A stretch of DNA of 64,000 bases from Imbricaverruca yamaguchii (GCA_034440575.1 JAOTOL010001397.1:496001-560000), one strand, 5' to 3'; positions 21,501 through 33,090 are shown, counted from the first letter of the stretch. Numbers and translations: made by a program. The notes: generated from the sequence alone by a model not told the origin.

Positions 21501-24500
21501 GAAATTAATCCGTCTCCTGGGCGGATCTTCACACAATTTGTGATGTTCCGGTCGATGCCTGGCAAGTAAACGACTTGTCGCACTCCTTTCTTCGTCCTCT
21601 CCCCATTGCCTAGCGTGGAGCTTCCCCGGAGCATCATGACCCAGGCTGGTGGGCAAGACCAGTTGCAGTCCGCAGACGACTGAATCGCCGTCTGCTGCCA
21701 GACGGTCCCGCACGTCCCAATATGGTCGAATACGTCGCTCCACATGCGATGTAGTCTGGGGAGCCGGTAAGCACCACCTCCTTCACCACCACGATCGCCG
21801 GATCCTGCTCGGCAGCTGCTCGTACCGCCGACGGAGTCATGTCCTCGAATATAGTGTGATCCGCCTGCATGCTCGCCCGCATGCAGATGGTCACCCTGGA
21901 GATCTCCTGAGAAACCCTCTTCTCAGCCTCTCCACTCTCCTCAGTGGTCGCATCGCCCGGGTTTCTTGAGCGTCTGGCATGACGTGGAGTTCCCCTGATG
22001 GTGTAGGCTCCCACATCGCCATGAAGTTGAAGGGTGTTGGCACCCTCGAAGACGCTGCAGAAGAGGGTTCTCTATGGTCTCTATGGTCTTAGATGCCCTC
22101 CTTATTCAAGGTCGGCAGAAGAGGCCGGTGGTCTGTGACCACTTCATAATTCTGCATTCCCAGTAGGTGGGGCGAGCACGTCTTCGTGGACCATACAAGT
22201 GCCAACATTTCCACCTCGATAATGACATAACGTGTCTCCGTGCTTGTCAAGATTCTTCACTTGCACCGGGTCGTGACCCAGTTTCCGGCCTCATCCTCCT
22301 CTCCCAAGCTTAATCCTAGGGCCCTGTACCGATCTCGAAGGCTGTTCTCTTGTAAACGACAAAATCGGGAACTGGGGGCTTGGCCAGCGCCCTCTTGACG
22401 ATCCCAGCTGATGGGCCAGATCCGGAAAGGCCTGAAGTTAGTCACAACACTCCGGTTGTACGAAACTGAAGACTTCTCTTCGACTTCTTTCCGCTGAGCG
22501 TGTAGCGCTGATTCCGGCGTTGTAACCGCAGAGACGACTGAACTCAGACACAATGCACACCTTCGGATTCACGGTTGTGCCGGGATTCAAGTTGGCATTC
22601 CCGATGTCGTCGCCTGCCCAGCTGCCGGTGCCACATCCGGGTCAGCGATAACGTCATTTGTTCCTGGACGGCTGGCCTGCTTGCGTCCTCTGAGGTGCGG
22701 CGAATACCGGCCGCCGCCCGCAGCGCCAGCTCCGGCAGCCTCGGCATTCGACATCAGGCGTTCTCATCACGAACACCAGCCGCCAGTTGCCCGCAGGGCC
22801 ACAGCCTACAAAACTCAAGTCGTCATTGAAGCACAGGGTATAAAAGTCGCGACAAGAAGCCGTCTCCCCGAGTGCAGCAGTATCAGCAGAGCAGCACATT
22901 CCCCAGCAGTTTGTGGCAGCTCACCTAAGCTTACCAATAGCTTGCTGCAACCAACCATCGAATTTGTTCCTTCACGACTCGAATTCCTTCAGCGAGCCTG
23001 ACGAAACGAAGCCAGAGGCTGGCGTCGCGGTCGCTGGCAACCGCAGCCGGCCAGGGCCATGCCGCCGTGACCGCAACAGGTCAGGGTTACTGCCCACCGC
23101 ACTGGCGTCGGCCAAAACACGCAGACTCTGCCTGGCGGGCGGCGGCGGCGGCGGCGGCGGCAGCTAATATAGATACAGCTGCCGTAGCTTCCGCACGAGG
23201 ATCCAAACCGTTGCCTGACGATGCGTCGATGGCACTGATGGCTAGATACGCGGCCAAATTTGGGGGGGGGGCAGGGGTCCACCAACACATTATAACCAAA
23301 AGTACACCAGATCAGAGACGAAACTTTGAAATCTGTAACACGTAAAACCATTTTTTTTTTCAGAAAGCGACACCGCCTTTCGGCGCGACCGCTTGCGTCG
23401 GTGGTGACGAAAGCGTTCTTTTTTATGCCATTTATTTTTCTTGTTTGGATCCCACCGTTAATAAAATCCTGCCTGCGCCGCTGCCGATGGCACATTCACT
23501 TGGCCTCCGCGCCAATTGCCCGCCTCACCGGCTGAGGCGGCGGCGGCGGCGGTGGCGGGGACGACGACCACAACGGTGGCCGAGTGGCACATACGCGCTC
23601 CAGCAGCGAACATACTCCTTCCCTCCGCCGTTGCGACGCCTCCTTCTGCTGATCGATGAGCCTGGCCAGCAGCTCAATCTCTGACGGTTTTCGCTTCCCT
23701 GTCTCCTCATCCAATTCCAAGTTCCGCATTCTTTCCGGCACCTCCCCGGATCTCTTTTTCTGATTAGCTATTATCCAGCAGCGTAAGTCACTCGCTTATT
23801 CACTTAAATGTTGGTTCGTTATTTGGGCTTACGGGCGCATCGACTGCGTTGGTGATACAGCGCCCATCACTTAAATGTCCGCAGGACCGCGCGACACTAT
23901 GTCTGTAAGTCAGTGCCTAAGGCCCGTTGCAGCGAGTGCATGCGACAACACCCAGCACGCAACTAAGCTCAGAGTAAGACTAAACTCCCCTTACGATAGC
24001 ATAGCAGACGCCATGTGATACCATGTGCTGCTCAGGCCAGCCTTGTCAAGGCAGGTAGGTACTGCCAGACACTGTACAACCAGATTTAACTTGTCCTGAT
24101 ACTGACTATCAGAAATTAGCTAGCATTGTCCTTCTAGACATGGCATGCTAAAGGTTCACTTCGGGATAGAGCTTCACGAAAACGGCTGGTGCGAAGACTG
24201 GCTGACCTGGTCCAGACAAAGAGGTGGCTGTTCCTGCTGCTGTTGCTGTTCTTGCTGTTGCCGCTCAGCAGCCTCTAGTCGCCGACGCAGGTAGTGCAGG
24301 TGCAGCATCGACGGTCTCTCCCCCCACTCAGCTAGTGCGCCGCGCAAGTGGTGCGCCGTGTTGAGCAGGGCACAGCAGACCGTGCTGTCGACACAGCAGA
24401 CTGTGATGTCGACACAGAAGCAGGCACGGCACAGCAGACATTGCTGTTGACACAGCAGACAGTGCTGTCAGCACAGCAGACCGCGCTATCGACACAGCAG

Positions 24501-27500
24501 TAGTCGGTGCACAGCTGACCGTGCTGTCGACACAGCAGCGGCCAGGGCATAACACATCGCGCTGTCAGTACAGCAGCAGTCAGGGCACAGCAGGCTGCGC
24601 TGTCGACATAGCAGCAGTCAGGGCACGGAACACCGTGCTGTCGACATACCGCCAGCCAGGGAACAGCAGATCATGCTGTCATCACGGTGACAGACGCGTC
24701 ATGAGGTTCTCGAGAAACCGAGGCGACTAAAACGAGAGGAGCACAGTGGAGTTTCTGTTCACATTGACAGCGTCCCTGGAGCAGTGCCACATGATTTCCC
24801 ACTCACGCAATGGCCGATCACGACTGTCAAGCGTGGTCTCACCTCAGCGGCTGCTGCTTCTCTCTACGTAAAACTTGTAGCAGACGCACCCGCAGGTCGT
24901 CGAGCAGCTCCAACTGCAGCTCAAGGAACTGCAGCCGCTGGCCGGGCTCTGGCAGCATCTGGTATCGCTCTGTGATGGCCTGCAGCAGAGTCAGCACACC
25001 GTCCGCCACCTGGCGGCACAGACCAGCGTTAACACATACTGCTAACCGCAGATCAACGGCAGTACATACCTCCAACCACAGCTCCACATCAACACATACC
25101 GCTCATCGCAGGTCCACGTCAACACATACCGCTCACCGCAGGTCCACGTCAACACATACCGCCCACCGCAGGTCCACGTCAACACATACCGCCCACCGCA
25201 GGTCCACGTCAACACATACCGCTCATCCAGGTCCACATCAAACATACCGCCCACCGCAGTCCACCACACACCCACGCAGTCCACGTCAACATATACCACC
25301 CACGCGGCCACGTCAACACATGCCGCTCACCGCAGGTCCACGTCAACACATACCGCCCACCGCAGGTCCACGTCAACACATACCGCCCACCGCAGGTCCA
25401 CGTCAACACATACCGCCCACCGCAGGTCCACGTCAACACATACCGCCACATCCTCCGGTGCCGTAAGAGCGCTGTAACGTAACCGACGTGAGGTGGGCAG
25501 ACCCGAGATCACGTGCGCGGGTGGCGCTGCCAGGCACACACCTCGGTAATGGCGGAGCTTGGGTCGCCTTGTACGTCCCAGGCCGTCTCCGAGGCCAACA
25601 TGGCGTCCATCCTCTCCATGGCGTACTTGCGCTCCATGGAGAGCCAGCGCACCAGGAAGGGTGGTCGACAGAGAATGTCCAGCGGGCCCGGCTGGTCGGG
25701 AGAGCCGCCGTACCTGACCAGGAGAGCAGAACTGCTGCCAGAGGGTCGGCACCAATGGCTCCCAACAGAACCGCAAAACAGCTCATCATAGCTACGGGTT
25801 CGCACGGCTCCCAAACGCTATATGTCATTAAAATGCTGATTAACACAAACAATATTTTTTAAATGCTTGAACTTGGTATGCCAGCAATACAACTTCAAGA
25901 CTCTACTAAGAGGAAAACTTCAACCACATCCAGGATTGAGAAAAGAACCGGATAAAACCGACCCAACAGTTTTTGTTCCGTTAAAGGTTGGTTATTGGTT
26001 TTACGACACATCGACCGTTGAGTCATATAGCGTCGCCAATCTCTCACGCCGATTGGTCGCGGGCGAAGAGTAGCGACAGGCGAGACTCGAACCCACAACA
26101 TTTCGATCGTGAGACGAGCAACTTACCCCTAGGCTACTTATCCCCTTTGTTCGGTTAAAGCAGGATAAAATTCAAGTAATGTGAATTGCGTATTTTCAGC
26201 AGGGAATGCAGAAATGAAGGAAGTCCTGTCTTCAAACTTAGAATAAAGAAAGAAGCTACAACAAATAGAAGGGCAAGTGTTGATGCAAGTCACCAAATAC
26301 ACAGATACAGGAACAGAGCAGGGCAGGCAGGACATGAACGAAGCACTACAGAAGGGATGGGCAGTGGTAGCGAACCTTAGGTTCTTTTACGACGCATTGA
26401 ACCACTAGGTTATATAGCGTCGCCAACCTCTCACGCCGATTGGTCGCGGGTGGACTCAGTAAATACCGTCGGTTGTGAGATTCGAACCCACAACTTGCGA
26501 TCAAGAGTCCGACGCTCCATCAACTGAGCTACCGCGGCCCCGGCAGGGGTAGCAATGTTCCAGGCACATCAGGGCAGGGTAGGGAGACAGGAATGGGTCA
26601 GGACCAGAACAGGGCAAGGTGGACAGGTTGAAAAAGATAAGAGTTTTCCTGTAGTTTTCAGCATCGAAAAATTACTTTCCTTGCATGAAAATGAGCAGTT
26701 GATTTTGTAAGGAACAATTTCGCAACTGTTATTTGTCAGCGTCACCATCTAAACAGCATAACGTATGCATAATGCCCATATTGAATTAGTGTCATGATAA
26801 AATACACGCTCTAAAGTATTTGCGTTGCGTTCCAAAATTTTCGCTGCAGCCTTGCAATCAGACCAGAGAGGCAGAATCAAGACAGTGATGTGCTCGACAG
26901 AGGCAATGCCAGAGGACGGCGGTCGTACCCGAGCAGCAGCAGCTGGCCGTGCAGCTGGATACTTTCGTCGATGGTGTGCGAGAGCGTGGCGTCGTCGTAC
27001 TGGACTTGCGGCAGGTCGTGCGACAGCTTCTCCAGCACCAGCTGCACGAGGCCACGGCAGAACTCGAGCTGTGGCCGACAGTCGGGCAGCATCTGAGGCC
27101 GACCACAGCTGACGTCACGCTCCGCCCAACAGCAGCCACAGCTGACGTCACGCTCCGCCCAACAGCAGCCACAGCTGACGTCACGCTCCACCCAACAGCA
27201 GCCACAGCCGACGTAACGCTCCACCCAACAGCAGCCACAGCCGACGTAACGCTCCACCCAACAGCAGCCACAGCCGACGTCACGCTCCACCCAACATCAG
27301 CCACAGACATCCCAGCACCAGATGCACGTCCATCCCAGAAAACGAGACCACCCCAACATAGATGCATGAAGGAGTAGATTGTGCGCAAACAGCAACACTG
27401 CACGCTCGAATAAAAACGCAAGACAAAACCATTCAATTTCACTCTGCCACCCCAAGGAAGAAAAATGTGCGCCCCCGTTTGGATCAGTGAAATTTTCTTT

Positions 27501-30500
27501 TCACTGCTTCTGATCTGCTCAAATTGATATAGGCCAAATTCACAGCATTATTATCTGCATTGTACACTTGTGTACTATAACCGTCCATGGGCATAGGTTC
27601 CAATTAGTGCGCCGGGGACTTTTTATTTTCTACCTTGGCACGGTAGTACTAAATCTTGATCACCTCCATGAACATTGAAAATGTACGCAGTACGCCACGA
27701 CCGGCATGCGACACGCAGCCACCAGTCTTTGGCACAGCACAAACACACGCCAGCAGTGATACAATTTTCTGGGAATAGGGTGGAAAATACCACTTTCTGA
27801 ACACTCAATCGACATCCTTTTCCAATAACCATCGACATCCTGCTCCTTGAGGCGTGCTTATGAAGTCTTCATGTCTCATTTCTTACAGCATCTCGTATAT
27901 AGGTATAGGTATGCTCTTGATATGAAATGGTGATGCACGAACATTTCACAACGCAATTTCTGGTAAAGGGATTAACTATAATGTGATATGGCGTACGGCA
28001 CCAGTTTATAGCAGATATAATTTTTCCCTGTCCCGAAGATAGCCCTTCCTAAATTATGAATCTCAAGGGGAATTATAAATGTAGTCATAATTACTAAATA
28101 CTCCATTGGTTCAAATATGGGTCTGAAAGACATCAAAAGCATTTTAAATGGCACTAATTCCATGAAATATTTCGACATCCTACTGTGCCCGTTTCGACAT
28201 CTCACACCTAACGAAAAACCATTATTTTAACCCTGCGCGCCAACAGTACCATCTGGCACAGCACAAACACACGCCAACAGTACCATCTGGCACAGCACAA
28301 ACACACGCCAACAGTACCATCTGGCACAGCACAAACACATGCCAACAGTACCATCTGGCACAGCACAAACACACGCCAACAGTACCATCTGGCACAGCAC
28401 AAACACATGCCAACAGTACCATCTGGCACAGCACAAACACACGCCAACAGTACCATCTGGCACAGCACAAACACATGCCAACAGTACCATCTGGCACAGC
28501 ACAAACACATGCCAACAGTACCATCTGGCACAGCACAAACACACGCCAACAGTACCATCTGGCACAGCACAAACACATGCCAACAGTACCATCTGGCACA
28601 GCACAAACACACGCCAACAGTACCATCTGGCACAGCACAAACACACGCCAACAGTACCATCTGGCACAGCACAAACACACGCCAACAGTACCATCTGACA
28701 CAGCACAAACACATGCCAACAGTACCATCTGGCACAGCACAAACACACGCCAACAGTACCATCTGGCACAGCACAAACACACGCCAACAGTACCATCTGG
28801 CACAGCACAAACACATGCCAACAGTACCATCTGCACAGCACAAACACACGCCAACAGTACCATCTGGCACAGCACAAACACACGCCAACAGTACCATCTG
28901 GCACAGCACAAACACACGCCAACAGTACCATCTGGCACAGCACAAACACACGCCAACAGTACCATCTGGCACAGCACAAACACACGCCAACAGTACCATC
29001 TGGCACAGCACAAACACACGCCAACAGTACCATCTGGCACAGCACAAACACATGCCAACAGTACCATCTGGCACAGCACAAACACACGCCAACAGTACCA
29101 TCTGGCACAGCACAAACACACGCCAACAGTACCATCTGGCACAGCACAAACACACACCAACAGTACCATCTGGCGCAGTGTCTCAGCATTGATTTTGCAC
29201 CAGGGTGATATTTTTTTTAATCACAGATGGTGGTGAAAAAGTGAGATATTCCAGAGAAATGTGAAAAGCCTGTTCCATATTTGCCTCCTTCGTCTGACCG
29301 TGAGCCCACTGATTCACATAGTGTGACAGCTGTAACACAAATATACAAATTAGTGTGAGAAGAGAGGAGGAGCATAACAAGAGAAAAATGCAAATCTCCA
29401 CTCCTTTTCTCAAATGAAAAGGAGTGGAGATTTGTCCACAACACAGCACCTAAACGGTGGAAGATTGTGTCATTATGGGTGTCATATCGCGCCCAACCTC
29501 GTGAAGTATGGGCCACTGGTCTAGGTTCGGCGGCACACATGTCACCTACCTGAGACAGTACACCGTCACATATACCACTTACCTGAGCCAGTACACCGTC
29601 TCACGTACCACTTACCTGAGCCAGTACACCGTCACATGTACCACCTACCTGAGCCAGTACACCGTCACATGTACCACTTAACTGAGCCAGTACATCGTCA
29701 CATGTACCACCTACCTGAGCCAGTACATCGTCACATGTACCACCTACCTGAGCCAGTACGCCGTCACATGTACCACCTACCTGAGCCAGTACATCGTCAC
29801 ATGTACCACCTACCTGAGCCAGTACATCGTCTCACGCACCACTTACCTGAGCCAGTACACCGTCACACGTACCACTTACCTGAGCCAGTACACCGTCACA
29901 TGTACCACCTACCTGAGCCAGTACACCGTCACATGTACCACCTACCTGAGCCAGTACACCGTCACATGTACCACCTACCTGAGCCAGCGTCGGCACCACG
30001 GCCGTTTCCAGGAACGTCGCGTGGTCTGTGATCCACTGCAGCACCTGGCCCATGTACCACTCGGGCTTGGCCGGGTTGTTAGTCTGCTTGTCCCCGCAGA
30101 AGTGAAACATGAACCGTTTGCGCAGCGGCCGCAGCAGGAGCCGCACGGGCAGTGCCGCCGGGGGCAGGGCGGCCAGCGTGGCCGGCCGCGGCGGAGGACC
30201 GGCCGGGCCGCAGGCGGACAGCGCCGACAGCCGGCGCAGCGCCGCCTGCAGGCGCGCCTGCGGCTCGGCGCCCGGCGGCGCCGCGCTCACTGCCGAGTTG
30301 GTGCTGATGAGCGGGTAGCGCAGCTCCGCCAGCGCCGCGTCCAGCGCGGCCGTCAGCAGCCGCAGCAGGTGGTCGTACCAGGCGGTCACCAGGGCGCCGC
30401 CGTACTCGGCCAGCGCACGGCAGCGCGACTCGGCCAGCACGCCGGCCGTCTGCTGGTGCAGGTCGCGCAGCCGCGCCAGCGCCTCGTCGGTGGCGCCGTG

Positions 30501-30908
30501 CGACAGCCGGTCGTGCACGGCGTCGCTCAGCTGCGTCAGTCGGCCCAGCCGGACACGGTAGGCACGCTCCTTGAGACGCGCCTTGGCGGCAGCCAGCGGC
30601 GGCTCCAGCTGGCTGCACAGCTCGCCATGGGCCGTCACAAACGCGTCGCAGTCCCGCAGCAGTGGCTCGGCTCCCAGCTGCAGCGATGACGTGGCGGCCG
30701 ACGCCGTCTGAGCGCGCCTCAACAGCTGACACAGCACCGAGTCAGAGCTCTTGTTGCTGATGGCCAACTCGTTCTCCAGATCATCCTTCTTTTGCTGCAA
30801 CTGATTCTGGATGGTACGCAAGTGCTCCAAGTCCTCTAATCTGTCTCCCACCTTTGAGTTCAGCTTCTTCAACACAGGGGCACTGTATTTTGCACTGCTC
30901 ATGCTCAT
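18167..30908 (-). CDS. RINT1: RINT1, RAD50-interacting protein 1 / Tip20-type vesicle tether
   Basis: Eight exons on the minus strand: 30908-29979, 27092-26929, 25713-25542, 25009-24843, 24384-24207, 20773-20618, 19497-19378 and 18574-18167. All have GT donors and AG acceptors and all phases join. They give 764 residues, close to the ~790 of vertebrate RINT1. Recognisable family blocks are L-R-K-R-F-x-F-H-F with KPEWYMGQVLQWI, FLVRWLSMERKYAMERMDAM, LQFLELQLELLDDLRVRLLQ, VSPDLSPTACPML and the end GSALLLRDAL. In the family the protein joins the NRZ (Dsl1-like) complex with ZW10 and NAG at the ER, tethering Golgi-derived vesicles, and it binds RAD50. There is an N-terminal coiled coil at residues 1-60. 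Seven of its introns or flanks contain minisatellites. Confidence 0.95.
18575..18716 (-). repeat. Acceptor-junction minisatellite before RINT1 exon 8
   Basis: Three units of 45-55 bp contain GTGCTGACCGAGTGTG, which matches the exon 8 start GCACTGACCGAGTGTGTG, joined to GACGACGTTCCGGTATTGG from the intron side. Confidence 0.85.
18720..19377. other. RINT1 intron 7
   Basis: Apart from the junction repeat at its 3' end, nothing is recognised in this intron. Confidence 0.6.
19378..19497 (-). CDS. RINT1: RINT1 exon 7
   Basis: Residues 590-629, phase 0 at both ends. Includes RPYRKYTWFAM and SPDLSPTACPMLQ, conserved in the family. Confidence 0.93.
19855..20010 (+). mobile_element. tRNA-derived SINE, type 1
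   Basis: Box B is TGTGGGCTCGAGTCTCACC, with the same core (GACCAATCGGCGTGAGAG), the 3' stem (GTGACGC...GATGTGTCG) and an AATAACCAACC tail. It sits inside RINT1 intron 6, antisense to the gene. Confidence 0.85.
20011..20617. other. RINT1 intron 6, remainder
   Basis: No repeats or coding regions recognised. Confidence 0.5.
20618..20773 (-). CDS. RINT1: RINT1 exon 6
   Basis: Residues 538-589; ends at GTGGACCAG before GTGGGC. Contains FDASVQLFGRIEDDIIQLIV, matching the family segment that precedes the conserved K-x-x-W block. Reading through the donor meets a stop after 15 codons. Confidence 0.92.
20860..21130. repeat. Imperfect repeats of roughly 60-130 bp
   Basis: The phrases GACCTCAGA(A/G)GG, GTCAG(A/T)TAGT and GGA(A/G)AACGCGCGT recur near 20863, 20990 and 21060. 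They start about 85 bp upstream of exon 6. Confidence 0.6.
21267..23760 (-). mobile_element. Decayed Ty3/gypsy-like fragment in RINT1 intron 5
   Basis: Minus-strand pieces, in order, fit a gypsy-type element. They are a Glu/Arg-rich gag-like start near 23741 (EIELLARLIDQQKEASQRRR), an RNase H piece near 22160 (YEVVTDHRPLLPTLN) and an integrase zinc-binding region at 21740-21490 (YWDVRDRLAADGDSVVCG and, after a frame break, RQVVYLPGIDRNITNCV). Multiple frame breaks and missing segments show it is dead. LTRs were not identified. A GGC repeat lies at 23140-23162. Confidence 0.6.
23811..23866 (-). mobile_element. Mini hairpin retroposon, copy 2
   Basis: A 56-bp insert with stem GGGCGC/GCGCCC. 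It is flanked by the 11-bp direct repeat TCACTTAAATG (23800-23810 and 23867-23877). On the minus strand it ends in AAATAACGAACCAA. Confidence 0.85.
24207..24384 (-). CDS. RINT1: RINT1 exon 5
   Basis: Residues 478-537. The first base completes a Ser codon. Contains CCALLNTAHHLRGALAEW, the family C-A-x-L-N-x-x-x-x-I/L block, then a Gln-rich stretch (QQQEQQQQQEQ) unusual for the family. Confidence 0.93.
24385..24665 (-). repeat. Acceptor-junction repeats before RINT1 exon 5
   Basis: Around eight to nine degenerate units of 20-37 bp of the type TGCTGTGTCGACAG followed by CACGGTCTGCTGTGCCC. This copies the 3' splice site and the first ~17 bases of exon 5, and most units keep a usable CGACAG. Confidence 0.85.
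24843..25009 (-). CDS. RINT1: RINT1 exon 4
   Basis: Residues 423-478; ITERYQMLPEPGQRLQFLEL matches a highly conserved family segment. Ends CCGCTGAG before GTGAGA, phase 2. Confidence 0.95.
25028..25447 (-). repeat. 30-bp minisatellite upstream of RINT1 exon 4
   Basis: About 13 units of type GTGGACCTGCGGTGGGCGGT followed by ATGTGTTGAC. The unit resembles the intron just before exon 4 (TATGTGTTAACG...GCCGCCAGGTGGCGG), so it may also be junction-derived, though less clearly than the others. Confidence 0.8.
25542..25713 (-). CDS. RINT1: RINT1 exon 3
   Basis: Residues 365-422; contains FLVRWLSMERKYAMERMDAM, diagnostic for RINT1. The acceptor CTGGTCAG is followed by one base completing a Gly codon. 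Confidence 0.95.
25985..26150 (-). mobile_element. tRNA-derived SINE, type 1
   Basis: Full-length copy inside RINT1 intron 2, same orientation as the gene. It has box B GTGGGTTCGAGTCTCGCC, the core and an AACCAATAACCAACC tail. Confidence 0.85.
26372..26541 (-). mobile_element. tRNA-Lys-like SINE, type 2
   Basis: The head starts GGCCGCGGTAGCTCAGTTGA and reads like tRNA-Lys with a CTT anticodon position and box B GTGGGTTCGAATCTCAC. It is followed by the same core as type 1 (CGACCAATCGGCGTGAGAGG) and the stem CGACGC/GCGTCG. The tail differs (GTAAAAGAACCTAAGG). Confidence 0.85.
26929..27092 (-). CDS. RINT1: RINT1 exon 2
   Basis: Residues 311-365. Contains FCRGLVQLVLEKL and DESIQLHGQLLLL, family blocks. 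Ends CTGCTCGG before GTACGA, phase 2. Confidence 0.93.
27100..27302 (-). repeat. 33-bp minisatellite upstream of RINT1 exon 2
   Basis: About six units of type TGTTGGGCGGAGCGTGACGT followed by CAGCTGTGGCTGC, ending 8-10 bases before the acceptor GGTCGGCCTCAG. Confidence 0.9.
28232..29176. repeat. 34-bp minisatellite in RINT1 intron 1
   Basis: About 28 nearly identical units of CAACAGTACCATCTGGCACA followed by GCACAAACACACGC. A single related copy at 27721-27760 (TTTGGCACAGCACAAACACA) lies outside the array and may be the seed. The 250-320-residue ORFs in several frames are artefacts of the 34-bp period. Confidence 0.95.
29391..29434. repeat. Perfect hairpin, 19-bp stem
   Basis: CAAATCTCCACTCCTTTTC, a 6-base loop TCAAAT, then the exact reverse complement. 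Located in RINT1 intron 1. Confidence 0.9.
29543..29978 (-). repeat. In-frame donor-junction minisatellite after RINT1 exon 1
   Basis: About 13 units of 33 bp (minus strand GTAGGTGGTACATGTGACGG then TGTACTGGCTCAG). Each reproduces the exon 1 end CTGGCTCAG followed by GTAGGT or GTAAGT. The unit is 11 codons and open (VGGTCDGVLAQ), so the true donor and the decoys are in the same frame. Confidence 0.95.
29979..30908 (-). CDS. RINT1: RINT1 exon 1
   Basis: Residues 1-310, from ATG at 30908. The first 60 residues form a heptad-rich coiled coil (RLEDLEHLRTIQNQLQQKKD). The GC-rich centre is Ala/Leu/Arg rich, and the end carries RFMFHFCGDKQTNNPAKPEW. The N-terminus is ~50-60 residues shorter than in vertebrates; an extra upstream exon is possible but not seen. 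Confidence 0.92.
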
Positions 30909-30909
30909 C

Positions 30910-32976
30910 TATTTGGATTCTTAGGTATTTTACACTCTGCAACATAACAAATCACAATCATTATCACACCGGAATATATCGCCTTGATCACACCCATCTG
31001 AGTAGAAATGTCTGCTGCAACATAAGCGCACTCTGCATGGTTATGAGCACACACATCTACAAAATCGTACATAAAATACTGCATGGATATTTCGTTTCAA
31101 CATTGACAACAATGAACAGGTCCACAGAAACTGGGTTCTGAGGAAATAGCTCACACATATACAGAAACAACCCACATGAAGCTTGTGACTTGTTGGTGGA
31201 GTAGAGTGGATACTCGTTTTGCTCCCAGAAAGTTGTAGTGCTCTCCATGTGCCTGCACAATATGCTCACCAAATGGTTTCCCCTGTGCTGCACAATCAAC
31301 ATGCTGCATGGAATACAAAATTCGTGGATTTTAATATGAATAAAAGGCAGTGTACTGTACCACATTTCTATATGTGGTTTCAGCATGCATAGATGGAAGG
31401 TCATCAGCAATGTTGGTGTTTCAAAATGGGAAAGTTGATATTGCAAAGCAGCTCCAAATCATGCATTCATTAACATATTTATAATGTAGCTATACAAACT
31501 GGTGTTGATGGTAAAATACCTTCAATACCACATTTTCCATCCAAGCTGGTCAAACAAGCAGTGGAATTTGTGCATGATGATGCCATTTGCATGCGTCAGA
31601 CTTCATACAAAAGCCCAATGTCGCCTGCACACAGTGACTCAAATTTAGAGCACATCTAATTATCAGCCAACAATGTTAGCAACCTTGGCCATGCATCAGA
31701 CATACCTGGATTGGAAACTCCAAGTTGCATCTATCATATGCAGCCATCAGCAGCACCAACCTGCCACTAGTGGACACTAAGTAAAGCCAGAAATGCCATT
31801 GGTTCTAGGCTGTGTGCCTATGGGAGTGTGGGTACATGTTTTTGTATGACTTTTTCCAATATCTAAAGAGTTGAGATGGTGAGGGCAGACATAGAACCAC
31901 CCATTTTCATCATGAGCATGCATTGACACAGATTTTGGATATGGGTGGGATGGAAATGCTTGAGGCATGCTTTTTCTATGCCTTACCATAGCCTTGGTGT
32001 TATATTTCTTGAACTCTGGAGGATGAGTCTCAGACAAAGATCCAGAGGGCAGGGGTTCATACAGGGGTGTTTATGAAAACTACTTGGAAGGGGGCACAAC
32101 TCATGAAGTCAATGGGCAGGCCCAAAAGCATTGGGAGGGGGCACATTTCATAGGGTCCCATGTTAAAAGTTAAAACTATGGGGGCAAAGCCAACACTGAG
32201 AAGTACTTTTCCCATCAAAAGTATACAAAACAACATCCATGGGTCCATGTTCCCTGATGGCTTTATTTTATACAAAATTGACCATTGTTCATGATTTACA
32301 AAATAACCAGGACATTTTGTATAAAAGATATTGTTTTTACCCAAAGAGTCAAGTTCGTGCCCTTTAAGCTATCCAAATCTGATGTTCTCTTCATTTGCTG
32401 AGGTGTGCTTTTTCATCCTCATCTCCCTTCAAACTGTACTGGTTAGTTAGTTTTTTGGGCTTAGGGACGCATCAGTTGCAATGGTCATACAGCTCCCACT
32501 TAAAGTTGACTCAAAACCAGTTCACTAGATCCACATCTGATGGCTTCCCATAGATTATTCAGCTTTGCTTCATCCATTTACCTGCAGTATTTCAAGGAAC
32601 TCAATAAAATGTCACCCACATCTCCCTTCAAACTTCACTGGTTAGTTTTTTGGCCTTAGGGACACATCAGTTGCAATGGTCATACAACTCCCACTTAAAG
32701 TTGACTGAAAACCAGTTCACTAGATCTGCATCTGATGACTTCCCATAGATTATTCAGATTTGTTTCATCCATTTACCTGCAGTATTTCAATGAACCCAAT
32801 TAAATGTCTTAGCAGGACTCTGTTGCTTGGAATTTAAACAATTCAATCCACCACACTTCATGCTCCTGTCTGATTCCATGACCATTTCTGGGCATTTACT
32901 TACCCATGAAGTTTTCATGGCTGATATGCAATCAGATGCTTGTTTCCAATCCATATATATGCATCATCCATGCCTT
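30910..32976. other. CpG-poor intergenic DNA, left half
   Basis: No gene recognised. CpG is rare, absent from about 31640 to 32350 and from 32500 to 32976. It continues to the right of the LTR element (35655-38256), which inserted into it. Confidence 0.6.
32420..32815. repeat. Tandem duplication of about 200 bp containing mini retroposon remnants
   Basis: The segment from CATCTCCCTTCAAACT through CACTTAAAGTTGACT to the AATAAAATGT/AATTAAATGT region occurs twice (about 32428 and 32620). Each carries a mutated mini hairpin retroposon (GGTTAGTT...GGGAC(G/A)CATCAGTTGC). Confidence 0.85.
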
Positions 32977-32981
32977 GGCTA

Positions 32982-33090
32982 TGTAGTGGTTGAGTTAACC
33001 ACCAGTAGATGTCGCCGTGGTCGTCCCCTCACCTGAACTATGTAAGCTCAATACTCGTGCCCAACGGCGGACTCGGATGGAACTGAACCA
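32982..33090 (+). repeat. 5' LTR (shortened)
   Basis: TG...CA bounded. Matches the 3' LTR except for an internal ~30-bp deletion after CCCAATAC. Confidence 0.85.

Noticed and set aside
26450..26541. tRNA-Lys gene
   Set aside because: The head has mismatched arms and continues into SINE body; a second copy with the same body exists at 51215. Not a functional tRNA by sight.
28232..29176. CRISPR-like array
   Set aside because: Units are contiguous without spacers, and the context is a eukaryotic intron.
28208..29236. Long ORFs of 250-320 codons in several frames on both strands
   Set aside because: They run through the 34-bp array; three units make an open 102-bp cycle in all frames. No non-repeat sequence supports a protein.
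30021..30732. Arg/Gln-rich and Ala/Gly-rich ORFs of about 220 codons
   Set aside because: Shadows of RINT1 exon 1 in other frames.
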